From contig DBCR01000004.1 of assembly GCA_002293125.1 (NCBI GenBank), forward strand, positions 1 through 64,000: a DNA stretch of 64,000 bases. The letters are read 5' to 3'. Below are positions 38,121-47,253 of the stretch, one piece after another. Origin of the DNA: Opitutia bacterium UBA953. GTDB lineage: Bacteria > Verrucomicrobiota > Verrucomicrobiia > Opitutales > UBA953. Within the stretch, counting starts at the first letter, position 1. Each line of letters starts with the position of its first letter. A program made the position numbers and the translations under genes. Below the pieces are notes generated by a model that was given only the letters and a program-made list of their open reading frames with translations, did not search any database and was not told the origin of the DNA.

Positions 38121-38155
38121 TAAAAAGAAGGCGGCCGCCAAGCCGCCTTCTTCGT
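38121..38155. terminator. Bidirectional terminator between convergent genes
   Basis: GAAGGCGGC (38127-38135) pairs perfectly with GCCGCCTTC (38142-38150) over a 6-base loop. On the minus strand it is followed by TTTTTACC, a strong U-tract for the DUF1501 operon; on the plus strand by a weaker TTCGTG for the protease gene. Confidence 0.85.
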
Positions 38156-38174
38156 GTCCGCACCGTTGCGCCGC

Positions 38175-39635
38175 TCAGGTCAGCACGCCTTTGACGACGT
38201 GGGCTTCTTCGACGCCGGTGAGCTTCACGTTGAGTCCGCGGAACTTGAAGGTGAAGCGTTCGTGATTGATGCCCATGCAATGGAGGATCGTCGCATGGAG
38301 GTCGCGGAGATGCACGCCATCCTTGGCGATGTTGTAGGCGAAGTCATCGGTCACCCCGAATTCGAAGCCGGGCTTGATGCCGCCGCCGGCGAGGAAGACC
38401 GAGAAGCAACGGCCGTGGTGGTCGCGTCCGCTGGCCGGGTTGCCGAAGCCGCCTTGGGTGAAGGCGGTGCGTCCGAACTCGGTGGCGAAGATGACCAGCG
38501 TGTCTTCCAGTAATCCGCGGGCCTTAAGGTCTTTGATCAGGGCGGCGGTGGGTTGGTCGATGTCGTGACACTGGTTGGGAAGCTGACGGGACAGGGCGAC
38601 GTGTTGATCCCAGCCGCGGTGGAACAACTGGACGAAGCGGACATCACGTTCGAGCAGTCGACGCGCGAGCAGGCAGTTGGCGGCGTAGGAGCCAGGGCGG
38701 GTTACTTCGGGCCCGTAAGAGTCCAGGGTGGCTTTGGATTCTTGGGAGATGTCCGCCAGCTCAGGGACTGAGGTCTGCATGCGGAAGGCCATCTCGTAGG
38801 CTTTGATGCGCGTGATGGTCTCCGGGTCACCTAGCTCGCGAGCGCGTTCTTCGTTGAGCGTCGCCAGGTCGTCCAACAGCTCCCGACGCTGGGCGCCATC
38901 GACCGTCGGAGGGTTCTGAAGGTAGAGCACCGGATTGGCGCCCGGGCGCAGGCCGACCCCTTGGTGATTGGAGGGGAGGAAGCCGCTGCCCCAGAGACGG
39001 GAGAAGACCGGCTGTCCCGGGTTCTTGCCAGTCCCTTGGGAGACCATGGCGATGAACGCAGGCAAGTTGGCGTTCTCAGTGCCGAGCCCATAGCTCGCCC
39101 AGGCGCCCATGCTAGCATAGCCGGGCTGCTGGTTGCCGGTATTCAGGAACGTGATCGCCGGGTCATGGTTAATCGCCTCGGTGTTCAGGGTCTTGATGAT
39201 ACAGATATCATCCGCGATGGTCTGAATGTGCGGGAGGAGGTTACTGATCCAGGTACCATGTTTGCCGCAGGCTTTGCCTTCCTTGAGCGGGGGCCGGACA
39301 GGGTAGTCTTTTTGTCCGGAAGTCATCCCCGTGAGGCGCTGGGTGCCTTTGATCGAAGGAGGGAGGTCTTTACCCGCAAACTCGTGCAAGGCGGGCTTGT
39401 CGTCGAACAGGTCGACGTGGGACAAGCCGCCGGACTGGAAGAGGCAGAGGACCCGTTTGGCCTTGGGGGCGAAGTGCGGAAGGCCCGCCAGTCCACCTTC
39501 GCGGGTCTTCGAGCCAGCGGCGAGGAGCTCGGGGAAGAGCATCGAGCCGAGAGCCAGTCCGCCGACCCCGCGGGCGGATTGCCCGATGAAAGTGCGGCGG
39601 GTGAGATGATTCTGAAACTCGTGTTGAGGATTCAT
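38175..39635 (-). CDS. DUF1501 secreted protein (Tat-exported)
   Basis: A 486-residue sulfatase-fold-related protein abundant in Planctomycetes and Verrucomicrobia. The Tat signal TRRTFIGQSARGVGGLAL is near the N-terminus. The family blocks include LCLFQSGGLSHVDLFDDKP, FIAMVSQGTGKNPGQP, WDQHVALSRQL, FATEFGRTAFT and GRDHHGRCFSVFLAGGGIKPG. It is paired with the PSD1 gene 4 bp upstream, as is usual for this family, and the two probably work together in the periplasm. The biochemical function of the pair is unknown. Confidence 0.93.
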   Translation of the reverse strand: MNPQHEFQNHLTRRTFIGQSARGVGGLALGSMLFPELLAAGSKTREGGLAGLPHFAPKAKRVLCLFQSGGLSHVDLFDDKPALHEFAGKDLPPSIKGTQRLTGMTSGQKDYPVRPPLKEGKACGKHGTWISNLLPHIQTIADDICIIKTLNTEAINHDPAITFLNTGNQQPGYASMGAWASYGLGTENANLPAFIAMVSQGTGKNPGQPVFSRLWGSGFLPSNHQGVGLRPGANPVLYLQNPPTVDGAQRRELLDDLATLNEERARELGDPETITRIKAYEMAFRMQTSVPELADISQESKATLDSYGPEVTRPGSYAANCLLARRLLERDVRFVQLFHRGWDQHVALSRQLPNQCHDIDQPTAALIKDLKARGLLEDTLVIFATEFGRTAFTQGGFGNPASGRDHHGRCFSVFLAGGGIKPGFEFGVTDDFAYNIAKDGVHLRDLHATILHCMGINHERFTFKFRGLNVKLTGVEEAHVVKGVLT

Positions 39636-39639
39636 GGCT

Positions 39640-42600
39640 TTAGTTGCGGGTCACGGTTTCGCTGAGGTTGAGGATGAGGGTGGCCACTTGCATCCAAGCG
39701 GCGTGCTCCGCCGCCGGGATGGAGATATCACGCTTGGATTCCCCGGGGCTGAGGACTTTCAGGGCCCGCTCGTTGTCCGCCGCATAGCGGCTCCGTTCGC
39801 GGGCGAGAGTCTTGACGACGAGCGCCTGCTCCTTGTCCGACGGCGGACGGGAGACGCACTCCAGGAAGGCCCAGCGGATGCGGGCAGCGTCATCGGCGCC
39901 GTGATGGATGATGCGTTGGGCGAAACCGCGGGCGGCCTCGACGAACTGGACGTCGTTCAAGGTGACGAGTGCCTGCAGTGGAGTCGTGGTGTTGCTACGG
40001 CCGATGGTGCAGACCTCTCGGTTGGGGGCATCGAACGTGACCATGTTGGCCGGCGGGGCCGTTCGTTTCCAATAAGTATACATCGAGCGGCGGTAGAGTT
40101 TCTCGCCGTGATCCTGCACGAAGACCTGGGAGGTCGCCGGGGAGCTGCCGTAGTGGCTGACTTCGCGCCACAGGTCGAAGGGCGAGTAAGGGTTTACGCT
40201 CGGTCCACCGAGCTGGGGGACGAGTAGGCCGCCGGCCTGCAGGGCCTGGTCGCGAATGAGTTCAGCCTGCAGTCGGAAGCGCGGGCCGCGGGAGAGGAGG
40301 TGGTTGGCGGGGTCTTTTTCCAAGAGCACGGCGTTCGTGCGCGATGTCTGGCGATAGGTCGATGAAGTCACGATCTGCCGGATGAGTCCCTTGAGATTCC
40401 ATCCTGATTCGACGAAGTCGACCGTGAGGGTATCGAGCAGCTCGGGGTGGCTGGGCCACTGGCCTTGGAAGCCGAAGTCCGCCGCGGTCGTCACGAGGCC
40501 GTCTCCGAAGAGGAGTTTCCATACGCGGTTGACGGCCACGCGGGCGGTCAACGGATTCTCCTTCATGACGAGCCACTGCGCGAGCCCGAGACGATTGGCG
40601 GGCGCTCCTGCGGGCAGGGCGGGGAGCTTGTCGGGGGTACCGGCTTCGACTTTTATCGTGGGCTGGGAGTAGTCGCCGCGGTTAAGGATAAAGGTCTCCC
40701 GCGGTTTGGCCGACAAATTCATCACCATCGTCGACTGGGGTTCGGTGAGGGTCTTGGTTCGCTCCTGGGCATTGGCCAAGTCGGTGCGGACGGCTTTCAT
40801 CTCGTCGGAATGTTTGGCGCAATAGGCCCAGAGGGCCTGCTGCTGCTCGGCGGTGCGTTCCGTCGGCTTGGTCGCGAGGATGCGTAGGACGAACTCCGGC
40901 AGGTCGGTGCCGTCGTCGTGGCCGGTGAAGGCGAAGAGTTCGCCCTCGCTGGGAGCGCCGCCTATTCTATTTCCGAAATAGATCTGCGTGGTGAGGTAGG
41001 GCTGGTCTTGCGCGTTGATGGGCGTGGTGAACGTCACCGTGAGGTGGTGACTGCCGGTGGCCGCGGGAGGCGACCATCCTTGGTTGAGCACGTTGAAGGC
41101 GCGCACGTCCTTCGCCGGATAGTCCTCGGTCCAAGCATCGGCGGTGATACGGCTGAACTTCTGGAGGCGATGGATGTTCACCTGGTCGCTGGCGATCTTA
41201 TCGGCGGTGACGTCGACGGCGGTGAGCACGAAACGTCCGGCGAATTCATCCATGGGTTTAGGTGCGACCGGTGCCACCTTGGTGGCTTTCGCGGCCTTGG
41301 CGGCCTTGGTCGGCTTCGGGGCGGCCAGCGTATCGGGGAAGACGAGGCGCAGTCCGGCGATGGGCTCTGCGGCTGGCGGGGTTTCGCCGAGGATATCGAA
41401 GGCGGTCTTGGTGATGCCTTTGAACTTGTTCCCTTCGACGGTGAAGCCGCCGCCGCTGTTGGGCGTGGAGATCTTAAGCAGTTTGACGGGGATGAGTTTG
41501 AGGCCGCGTTTCCGGTCGGCTTCCCGTTGCTGTTGCGTGCGCTCCCACTGGGCGAGCACCTGGGAATCTGGTACCTGCAGCCGTCGATTGAGGGCGGTGA
41601 TACGTTCGAGCAGGGCGGGGAGCTCATCCGTCTTGAGGACGGTCTTACGTAGGGCGGAGGGGAGCGAGTTCACGCCGGCGTTGCCGTCGGTCGCGCGGTC
41701 GTCGAGGGTATTGAAGAAGGCGAACATCCGGAAGTAGTCCTTCTGGCTGATCGGATCGAACTTATGGTCATGGCACTGCGCGCAAGCGAGGGTCAGGCCG
41801 AGGATGGATTCACCGAGGGTCTTCACGCGGTCGGCGTTGTAGTTGACGAGGTTCTCGGCGGCAATCGTGCCGCCCTCGTGGGTGTTCATGTTGTTGCGCT
41901 GGAAGCCGGTGGCGATGAGCTTGCCGTCATCGGTGTCCGGCATGAGGTCGCCGGCGATCTGCTCCGCGATGAAGCGGTCGTAGGGCTTGTTGTCGTTGAA
42001 GGCTTGGATGACCCAGTCGCGCCAGAGCCAGAGGTGACGCCCGCCGTCGATGGAGAAGCCGTTGGTGTCGGAGTAACGGGCGGCATCCAGCCAATCGAGG
42101 GCCATGCGTTCGCCGAAGTGGGGACTGGCTAGGAGGCGGTCGACGAGTCGGCCGTAGGCGTCAGGCTTATTGTCCTTAACGAAGGCCTCGACTTCAGCGG
42201 CGGTCGGGGGCAGGCCCGTCAGGTCCAGTGAGACGCGGCGAATGAGCGTGTAGCGGTCGGCTTCAGCAGAAGGCTGCAAAGACGCTTCGGCTAATTTCTG
42301 GGTAACCCAGTAATCAATCGCGGGAAGTTTGTTTCCGGACGGCAAGGCGGGGCGCTTCGGGGCGACGAAGGCCCAGTGCTCTTCATACTTGGCACCTTGC
42401 TCGATCCAGGCCTTGACCTTCGCCTTGTCGGTCGCCGTGAGCTTCAGATGGGATTTTGGCGGGGGCATCACGTCGTCTTCATCGGTCGAAAGGATACGTT
42501 CCCAGACGACGCTCTTGGCCAGATCTCCGGGGACGATCGGGGTGCCGCCTTTGTGTTCGCGCGTGGCCTCTTCGGGGAGGTCGAGGCGGAGCTTGGCCTT

Positions 42601-42747
42601 ACGGGCTTTCTCGTCGGAGCCGTGGCAACTGAAGCAGTTTTCGGAAAGAATCGGGCGGATGTCCCGGTTGAACTGGATGTCCTCAGCTTGGACGGTCACT
42701 ACGGCGTTCAGGCTGAGAAAGAGGGCGACTTGCAAGGGGCGATGCAT
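39640..42747 (-). CDS. PSD1/DUF1549-DUF1553 protein with Planctomycetes-type cytochrome c motif
   Basis: A 1035-residue exported protein. After a signal peptide (about 1-21) comes the haem-binding CFSCHG with NFSEN-like surroundings. The DUF1549 domain is about residues 120-345 (LTGLPPTAAEVEAF, WLDAARYSDTNGF) and contains a second CxxCH (CAQCHDHKFDP). A central carbohydrate-binding-like region (about 425-610) and the DUF1553 domain (about 690-990; RVAVNRVWKLLFGDGLV) follow. Two haem sites imply dependence on the ccsBA system. It forms an operon with DUF1501. Confidence 0.93.
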   Translation of the reverse strand: MHRPLQVALFLSLNAVVTVQAEDIQFNRDIRPILSENCFSCHGSDEKARKAKLRLDLPEEATREHKGGTPIVPGDLAKSVVWERILSTDEDDVMPPPKSHLKLTATDKAKVKAWIEQGAKYEEHWAFVAPKRPALPSGNKLPAIDYWVTQKLAEASLQPSAEADRYTLIRRVSLDLTGLPPTAAEVEAFVKDNKPDAYGRLVDRLLASPHFGERMALDWLDAARYSDTNGFSIDGGRHLWLWRDWVIQAFNDNKPYDRFIAEQIAGDLMPDTDDGKLIATGFQRNNMNTHEGGTIAAENLVNYNADRVKTLGESILGLTLACAQCHDHKFDPISQKDYFRMFAFFNTLDDRATDGNAGVNSLPSALRKTVLKTDELPALLERITALNRRLQVPDSQVLAQWERTQQQREADRKRGLKLIPVKLLKISTPNSGGGFTVEGNKFKGITKTAFDILGETPPAAEPIAGLRLVFPDTLAAPKPTKAAKAAKATKVAPVAPKPMDEFAGRFVLTAVDVTADKIASDQVNIHRLQKFSRITADAWTEDYPAKDVRAFNVLNQGWSPPAATGSHHLTVTFTTPINAQDQPYLTTQIYFGNRIGGAPSEGELFAFTGHDDGTDLPEFVLRILATKPTERTAEQQQALWAYCAKHSDEMKAVRTDLANAQERTKTLTEPQSTMVMNLSAKPRETFILNRGDYSQPTIKVEAGTPDKLPALPAGAPANRLGLAQWLVMKENPLTARVAVNRVWKLLFGDGLVTTAADFGFQGQWPSHPELLDTLTVDFVESGWNLKGLIRQIVTSSTYRQTSRTNAVLLEKDPANHLLSRGPRFRLQAELIRDQALQAGGLLVPQLGGPSVNPYSPFDLWREVSHYGSSPATSQVFVQDHGEKLYRRSMYTYWKRTAPPANMVTFDAPNREVCTIGRSNTTTPLQALVTLNDVQFVEAARGFAQRIIHHGADDAARIRWAFLECVSRPPSDKEQALVVKTLARERSRYAADNERALKVLSPGESKRDISIPAAEHAAWMQVATLILNLSETVTRN

Positions 42748-42961
42748 CGGGTCTTTTGGCTATGGTCGGAAAGATCGGTAGGGGTGTTGGCCAGACTTAG
42801 AGACTGCCGGGGCGGACGGTCGCCTTAGCATCGGGTATATGATATAGACAACGACGAGCGGGATGGGTTTCAATCTGTATCGTCATGGGCGAGCCCTGAG
42901 TGTTCACCTTACCTTTGGGCTGGAGGGGGCGGGGCGATGGGGTAGATTTTGCCGACCCCCT

Positions 42962-43975
42962 ATGGCCTCCGAAATCCAGCCTTCCTCGCGTCGTGAATTC
43001 CTCGGTGCCGCCGCGTTCGCGTTAGCCGGCCTCGCCACCGCTTCCCGCCTCACCGCGGCCGATGCGCCTAAGGCGACCGGCAAGCGCCCGCCGAATCCTT
43101 ACGTCTACAAGTTCAACATCGGCAAGATCGAGGCCTTCTCGATCAGCGACGGCCACATGCTCTTCAAGCAAGGCCTCGAGCTCATGTGGCCGGAGTCCGA
43201 CCGCCCGACCATGAAGGCCGCCCTGGAATTTAACCGCGAGCGCCTCGATGCGCTCCCGCTCTACGTGAATATCATGGGGCTGAAGATCGGCGACGAGGTC
43301 GCGCTGATCGACGCTGGCTTCGGCGAGCGTCATCCCAATCCGAACTTCGGCTGGCTCGCCGAGGGTCTGCGTCAGCTCGGCATCAAGCCCGAGCAAGTCA
43401 CGACGGGCTTCCTCAGCCACTCGCACTCCGATCACCTCGACGGCTTCGTCGACAACGGCAAGCCGGCCTTCCCGAATGCTAAAATCTACCTCCTCAAGGA
43501 GGAGTATGATTTCTGGCGCGGTCCGAATCCCGACTTCTCTAAGTCCAAGCGCGATAAGAAGCCGTTGCCGAACATGGTGAAGACCATTTGCCGCAACTTC
43601 GATATCCTCAAGGACCAGCTCGTCATCGCCAAGGACGGGCAGAAGCTCTTCCACGATGCCGTCACCGTCATCGCGGCCCCCGGACACACGGATGGCCACG
43701 CCTGTTTCGAGATTCGCTCCGAAGGGGAATCACTTGTGCACATCAGCGACGTCGTCCACCACCACGTGCTCATGTTCGACAACGTCGGCTGGACTGTCGC
43801 CATGGATCATGATCCCGAGACTGCGGTGAAGACGCGGAAGAAGCTCTTCGAACGGATGGCCAAGGAGAAGAGCCGTGCTTTCGGCTTCCATCTGCCGTGG
43901 CCCGGCATCGGGACCGTCGTGCCCAAGGGCGATCAATACGCCTGGGTGCCTGAGCGTTTTAGCTGGGGGTCCTAA
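42962..43975 (+). CDS. Tat-exported MBL-fold metallo-hydrolase
   Basis: A 337-residue metallo-beta-lactamase-fold protein. The Tat signal SRREFLGAAAFALAG is at about 9-23. The metal motif HSHSDHLDG gives His153, His155, Asp157 and His158; further ligands come from APGHTDGH and the Asp of VHISDVVHHH. The sequence resembles the quorum-quenching lactonase/alkylsulfatase-like MBL group, but the substrate is not predictable. The ATG at 42962 is chosen because the Tat motif follows directly. A TAGATT -10-like hexamer lies upstream, and a small GGGTC/GACCC hairpin spans the stop codon. Confidence 0.85.
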   Translation: MASEIQPSSRREFLGAAAFALAGLATASRLTAADAPKATGKRPPNPYVYKFNIGKIEAFSISDGHMLFKQGLELMWPESDRPTMKAALEFNRERLDALPLYVNIMGLKIGDEVALIDAGFGERHPNPNFGWLAEGLRQLGIKPEQVTTGFLSHSHSDHLDGFVDNGKPAFPNAKIYLLKEEYDFWRGPNPDFSKSKRDKKPLPNMVKTICRNFDILKDQLVIAKDGQKLFHDAVTVIAAPGHTDGHACFEIRSEGESLVHISDVVHHHVLMFDNVGWTVAMDHDPETAVKTRKKLFERMAKEKSRAFGFHLPWPGIGTVVPKGDQYAWVPERFSWGS

Positions 43976-43984
43976 GACCCTTTA
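43966..43984 (+). terminator. Weak hairpin at the end of the MBL gene
   Basis: GGGTC (43967-43971) pairs with GACCC (43976-43980) across CTAA, then TTTA. The gene's stop codon lies inside the hairpin. The stem is only 5 bp, so termination is uncertain. Confidence 0.3.
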
Positions 43985-44560
43985 CTGAAAGACCAGCGGG
44001 GCGGCCGGAGCGGCTGGGGCCGAGGCAGGCGCCGATGTCGTCGCTCCGTTGGCCACCGGCGCGGCCGGCAGGCTTTGGAGTCGCTGGATCTCTCCGAGGA
44101 TCAGGGTGAGGCCTTGCTGGCGGAGGCTGTTCATCTCGTTGAGCATGCCATCGCGATCTTTCTCCGGGGCGGCGGCCCAAGCGGCTTCGATCTGGTGACG
44201 TCGGTCAAGGAGGGCTCGATATTCCGGACGTCTGACCACTTCGTTGTAGGCTTGAGCGGCCTTCGGATCACTCGCGAGCAGGGTCTCGCGGACACGTCGC
44301 CCTTCTTCCTTCAGGTCAGAGAAGCGTTCTTCCATCTTGGCCCGCTGGGCGGTCATCTGGCTGGGGGCCACGGGGGCGGAGCGGACGACGGGCGCGGGGG
44401 CGACGGGCTTGGCGACGCGGACGGTCTCGATTGGGCTGGCGGTCTTCATGCGCTCCATCGGGTTCTTCGAAGGAGGGGTGGGGGCGAAGGCACGCCAGGC
44501 GCCGAAGCCGACGGCGGCGAGCAGGAAAAGGGCGAGCAGGGTCTTACGCATGGGGGTCAT
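43982..44560 (-). CDS. Membrane-anchored protein with heavy-metal-resistance-like helical domain
   Basis: A 192-residue protein with one N-terminal membrane segment (about 5-22), a Pro/Ala-rich linker (about 30-70), and a Lys/Glu/Arg-rich helical domain (about 70-150; ERFSDLKEEGRRVRETLL). The helical region recalls periplasmic sensor proteins of the CpxP/ZraP kind but lacks a clear signature. A Pro/Ala-rich end follows. It overlaps the channel gene by 17 bp; an ATG at 44551 would shorten the overlap to 8 bp. The function is unknown. Confidence 0.6.
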   Translation of the reverse strand: MTPMRKTLLALFLLAAVGFGAWRAFAPTPPSKNPMERMKTASPIETVRVAKPVAPAPVVRSAPVAPSQMTAQRAKMEERFSDLKEEGRRVRETLLASDPKAAQAYNEVVRRPEYRALLDRRHQIEAAWAAAPEKDRDGMLNEMNSLRQQGLTLILGEIQRLQSLPAAPVANGATTSAPASAPAAPAAPLVFQ

Positions 44561-45293
44561 TCGGTTTGTCAGGCAGTCGTCGGCGGAGTTCCCGGATTTC
44601 CGCATGCAGCTCCCGGAGTTCCTTACGGAGCTCCTCGTGATCCTTGGTTTCCTTGGGGAGGATGAGCTTGGAGGTCACGATGGCGGACATCGAACCGAAG
44701 AGGGCGATGCCCACCAGCATGAGCACCGAGGCGATCAGACGGCCTTCTCCCGTGACCGGGAAGGTGTCGCCGTACCCGACCGTGGTGACGGTCGTGAGGG
44801 CCCACCAGAGCGCATCGCCGCCGGTCTTGATGGTCGCGTTCGGGGCGCTACGTTCCACTTCGACGATCAGCATCGTGCTAAAGAGGACCATCACCAGGGC
44901 CACGCCGGGCAGGGCGAGCAGCTTTTCGTTCAGCGAGGTGCCGTGCGTGAGGGTGCTGAGTTTCTTCAGGATACGGATGAGCCGGATGAAACGGTAGATG
45001 CGGATCGCCTGCAGGGAGCGGAAGGCCGGCTCGAAGGGGATGCTGGCGAGCACGTCTAACCACGCCCAGCGCCAGTAGCTGGCCGCATACTTCTCGCGCC
45101 GCCAGCGCACGATGACGTCGGCGAGGAAGATGACGCAGGACAGGGTGTCGACGGTGCGTAGGACCGACAGCATCGCCGGCGGTACGTGCAGGAAGGTCTC
45201 AAGGAGGACAAGCAACAGCGAGACGACCGCGACCACGAGTACGAGCCAATCCCAGGGATTGAGGCGTTGGCGCAGTTCCTCGTCGGTCTTCAT
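44544..45293 (-). CDS. Voltage-gated-type potassium channel
   Basis: A 249-residue inner-membrane ion channel. It has six predicted helices. S4 carries spaced arginines (RIYRFIRLIRILKKL, about 95-109). The pore loop has the K+ selectivity filter TTVTTVGYGD near 166-175. A cytoplasmic C-terminal coiled coil (about 218-249; EELRKELRELHAEIRELRRRL) probably drives tetramer assembly. The ATG at 45293 removes a non-conserved leader. It shares a transcript with the overlapping membrane-anchored gene. Confidence 0.9.
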   Translation of the reverse strand: MKTDEELRQRLNPWDWLVLVVAVVSLLLVLLETFLHVPPAMLSVLRTVDTLSCVIFLADVIVRWRREKYAASYWRWAWLDVLASIPFEPAFRSLQAIRIYRFIRLIRILKKLSTLTHGTSLNEKLLALPGVALVMVLFSTMLIVEVERSAPNATIKTGGDALWWALTTVTTVGYGDTFPVTGEGRLIASVLMLVGIALFGSMSAIVTSKLILPKETKDHEELRKELRELHAEIRELRRRLPDKPNDPHA

Positions 45294-45363
45294 AGCTCGG
45301 ATTAAGCCGAAAGGGCTCGTGCAGGGCAACTTTTTCAGCGAAACGGGGTATTAACAGAACCAC

Positions 45364-47253
45364 ATGAGATTCCTGCTGTTATTTGCCGCTTCGATCCTTT
45401 TAGGCGCACCGGTTCCACCGGCCCATACGGTCAAGCCTTTCGGAGAGGAGTTTCCTGGTCTCGATTCGCTGGCGGTCGGTGCCTGGTGGGAGCCACGTCC
45501 CGCGGCCAAAAGCAAGAAGAAGGCCGCCGCCAGTCCGGGCGCGCCGACGATGCTGGTCGAGCGTGATCAGGTCATCGCGTTCGCCCTTTATACCCAGCAA
45601 GCAGGTGTCCTGAAGCTTTCCGCTCAGCTCTATCCTCTCTACCCTGAGGAATCCAAGCAAGCGCGACTGGAATTCAAGCGCGATGGCCAATGGATCGAGT
45701 CGGCCAAGACCGAGGTGGTCTTCCCTGGTTGGAGCGCGCACTTCCGGGTCGAAGGCTGGGATGGTTCCAAGGACGTGGCCTATCGCGTTCGTCACGGTGA
45801 GAAGGCGGTCTTCGAAGGCCTCGTGCGTCGAGATCCGATGGACAAGGACGCCATCGTCATCGCCAACATGTCTTGCAATTCGAGCCGCACGACAGGGGCC
45901 CGGCCAGAGATCCTCGATAACCTGATCCATCAGAATCCGGACCTCTTATTCTTCGCCGGTGACCAGACCTATCGCCACACCGAGCACACCGCAGGTTGGA
46001 TCGAGTTTGGCCTGCAGTTCCGCGACGTGATGAAGGATCGCCCGACGATCTGCATTCCCGACGACCACGATGTCGGCCACCCGAACCTCTGGGGTGAAGG
46101 CGGCAAGCTATCCGAGCGGAAGGACAATGCCGACGGCGGCTACTTCTACCCAGTGGCCTATGTGAACATGGTGCAGCGCCAGCAGTCGTGGCATCTGCCG
46201 GACGCGTTTGATCCGACTCCGGTCCAACGCGGTATCACGACGTATTACACCCGCCTTAAGGTCGGCGGCATGGATTTCGCCATCCTCGAGGACCGCAAGT
46301 TCAAGTCAGGCCCCTTCGGTAAGATTCCGCAGCAAGGACCGCGCCCCGATCACATCACCGACGAGAAGTATGATCCGAAGAGCATCGATTTGCCCGGCCT
46401 GCAGCTTCTCGGCGAACGCCAGCTCAAGTTCCTCGCCGCGTGGTCCGAGGACTGGGTGGGCGTCCGTCACAAGGCCGTCCTGTCCGCTTCGGCTTTCTGT
46501 GGGGCGGTCCACATGCACGGCGGTAAGGATAGCCGTCTGTTGGCGGACCTCGATTGCAACGGCTGGCCGCAGAAGGGCCGCGATGAGGCCCTGCGCGCCC
46601 TACGTCGCGTGCAGGCCGTCCACCTTTGCGGTGACCAACATCTGGCCGTGACGGTCAAGCATGGTATCGAGGCCTTCGGCGACGGCCCTTACTCGCTGAC
46701 CAGTCCCGCCCTCGTGAACACCATCTACGGCCGCTGGTGGCACCCGAGGGATGAGAAAGCCGGCCCTAATGCCGTGGTCGGAAGTCCCTTGCCCTGGACC
46801 GGCGATTTCCTTGATGGGCTTGGCAATCGGATGTCGGTCATCGCCTACGCCAATCCTGGGGATGTCCAGGACGAGCGCCAGCGTGCGGATGGTTACGGTG
46901 TCGCTCGTTTCGACCTGAAGCAGGATAAGGTCACTTTCGAATGCTGGCCGCGCTTCAGCGACTCACGCAAGGGCGATAGCCAACAGTTTCCCGGTTGGCC
47001 GCAGACTTTCGCTCTCGCTGATAATGATGGCCGTAAGCCGACTGGTTTCCTACCGTCGGTCGATCTCCCCGCCGGCCCGGCGGTCGTGCAGGTCGTCGCC
47101 GAGCAGACCGGTGAGACGCTCTACGTTCGTCGTCTGGAAGGCGGTAAAGCTTTCGCCGCGCCGGTCTTCGGGCCCGGCAAATATACCGTGAAGATCGGCG
47201 TCGATCGTCCGGACCAGCGCACCTTGACCGCGCAGGAGCCCGTCGCGCGTTAA
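45364..47253 (+). CDS. Exported PhoD-like metallophosphatase
   Basis: A 629-residue protein with a signal peptide at about 1-15. The phosphodiesterase core begins near 170 with NMSCNSSRTTG. FFAGDQTYRHTEH near 200, PDDHDVGHPNLWGEG near 235 and LCGDQHLAV near 420 follow, with the metal-binding Asp, His and Asn pattern of PhoD-like phosphatases. An N-terminal beta domain precedes it. It could release phosphate from phosphodiesters outside the cell. Its TAA overlaps the TAA of the convergent sialidase-like gene inside GTTAAC. A -10-like TATTAA lies about 10 bp before the ATG. Confidence 0.82.
   Translation: MRFLLLFAASILLGAPVPPAHTVKPFGEEFPGLDSLAVGAWWEPRPAAKSKKKAAASPGAPTMLVERDQVIAFALYTQQAGVLKLSAQLYPLYPEESKQARLEFKRDGQWIESAKTEVVFPGWSAHFRVEGWDGSKDVAYRVRHGEKAVFEGLVRRDPMDKDAIVIANMSCNSSRTTGARPEILDNLIHQNPDLLFFAGDQTYRHTEHTAGWIEFGLQFRDVMKDRPTICIPDDHDVGHPNLWGEGGKLSERKDNADGGYFYPVAYVNMVQRQQSWHLPDAFDPTPVQRGITTYYTRLKVGGMDFAILEDRKFKSGPFGKIPQQGPRPDHITDEKYDPKSIDLPGLQLLGERQLKFLAAWSEDWVGVRHKAVLSASAFCGAVHMHGGKDSRLLADLDCNGWPQKGRDEALRALRRVQAVHLCGDQHLAVTVKHGIEAFGDGPYSLTSPALVNTIYGRWWHPRDEKAGPNAVVGSPLPWTGDFLDGLGNRMSVIAYANPGDVQDERQRADGYGVARFDLKQDKVTFECWPRFSDSRKGDSQQFPGWPQTFALADNDGRKPTGFLPSVDLPAGPAVVQVVAEQTGETLYVRRLEGGKAFAAPVFGPGKYTVKIGVDRPDQRTLTAQEPVAR

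Noticed and set aside
42863..42961. In-frame 33-codon extension upstream of the MBL-fold gene
   Set aside because: The Tat signal begins right after the ATG at 42962, and an extension would bury it.
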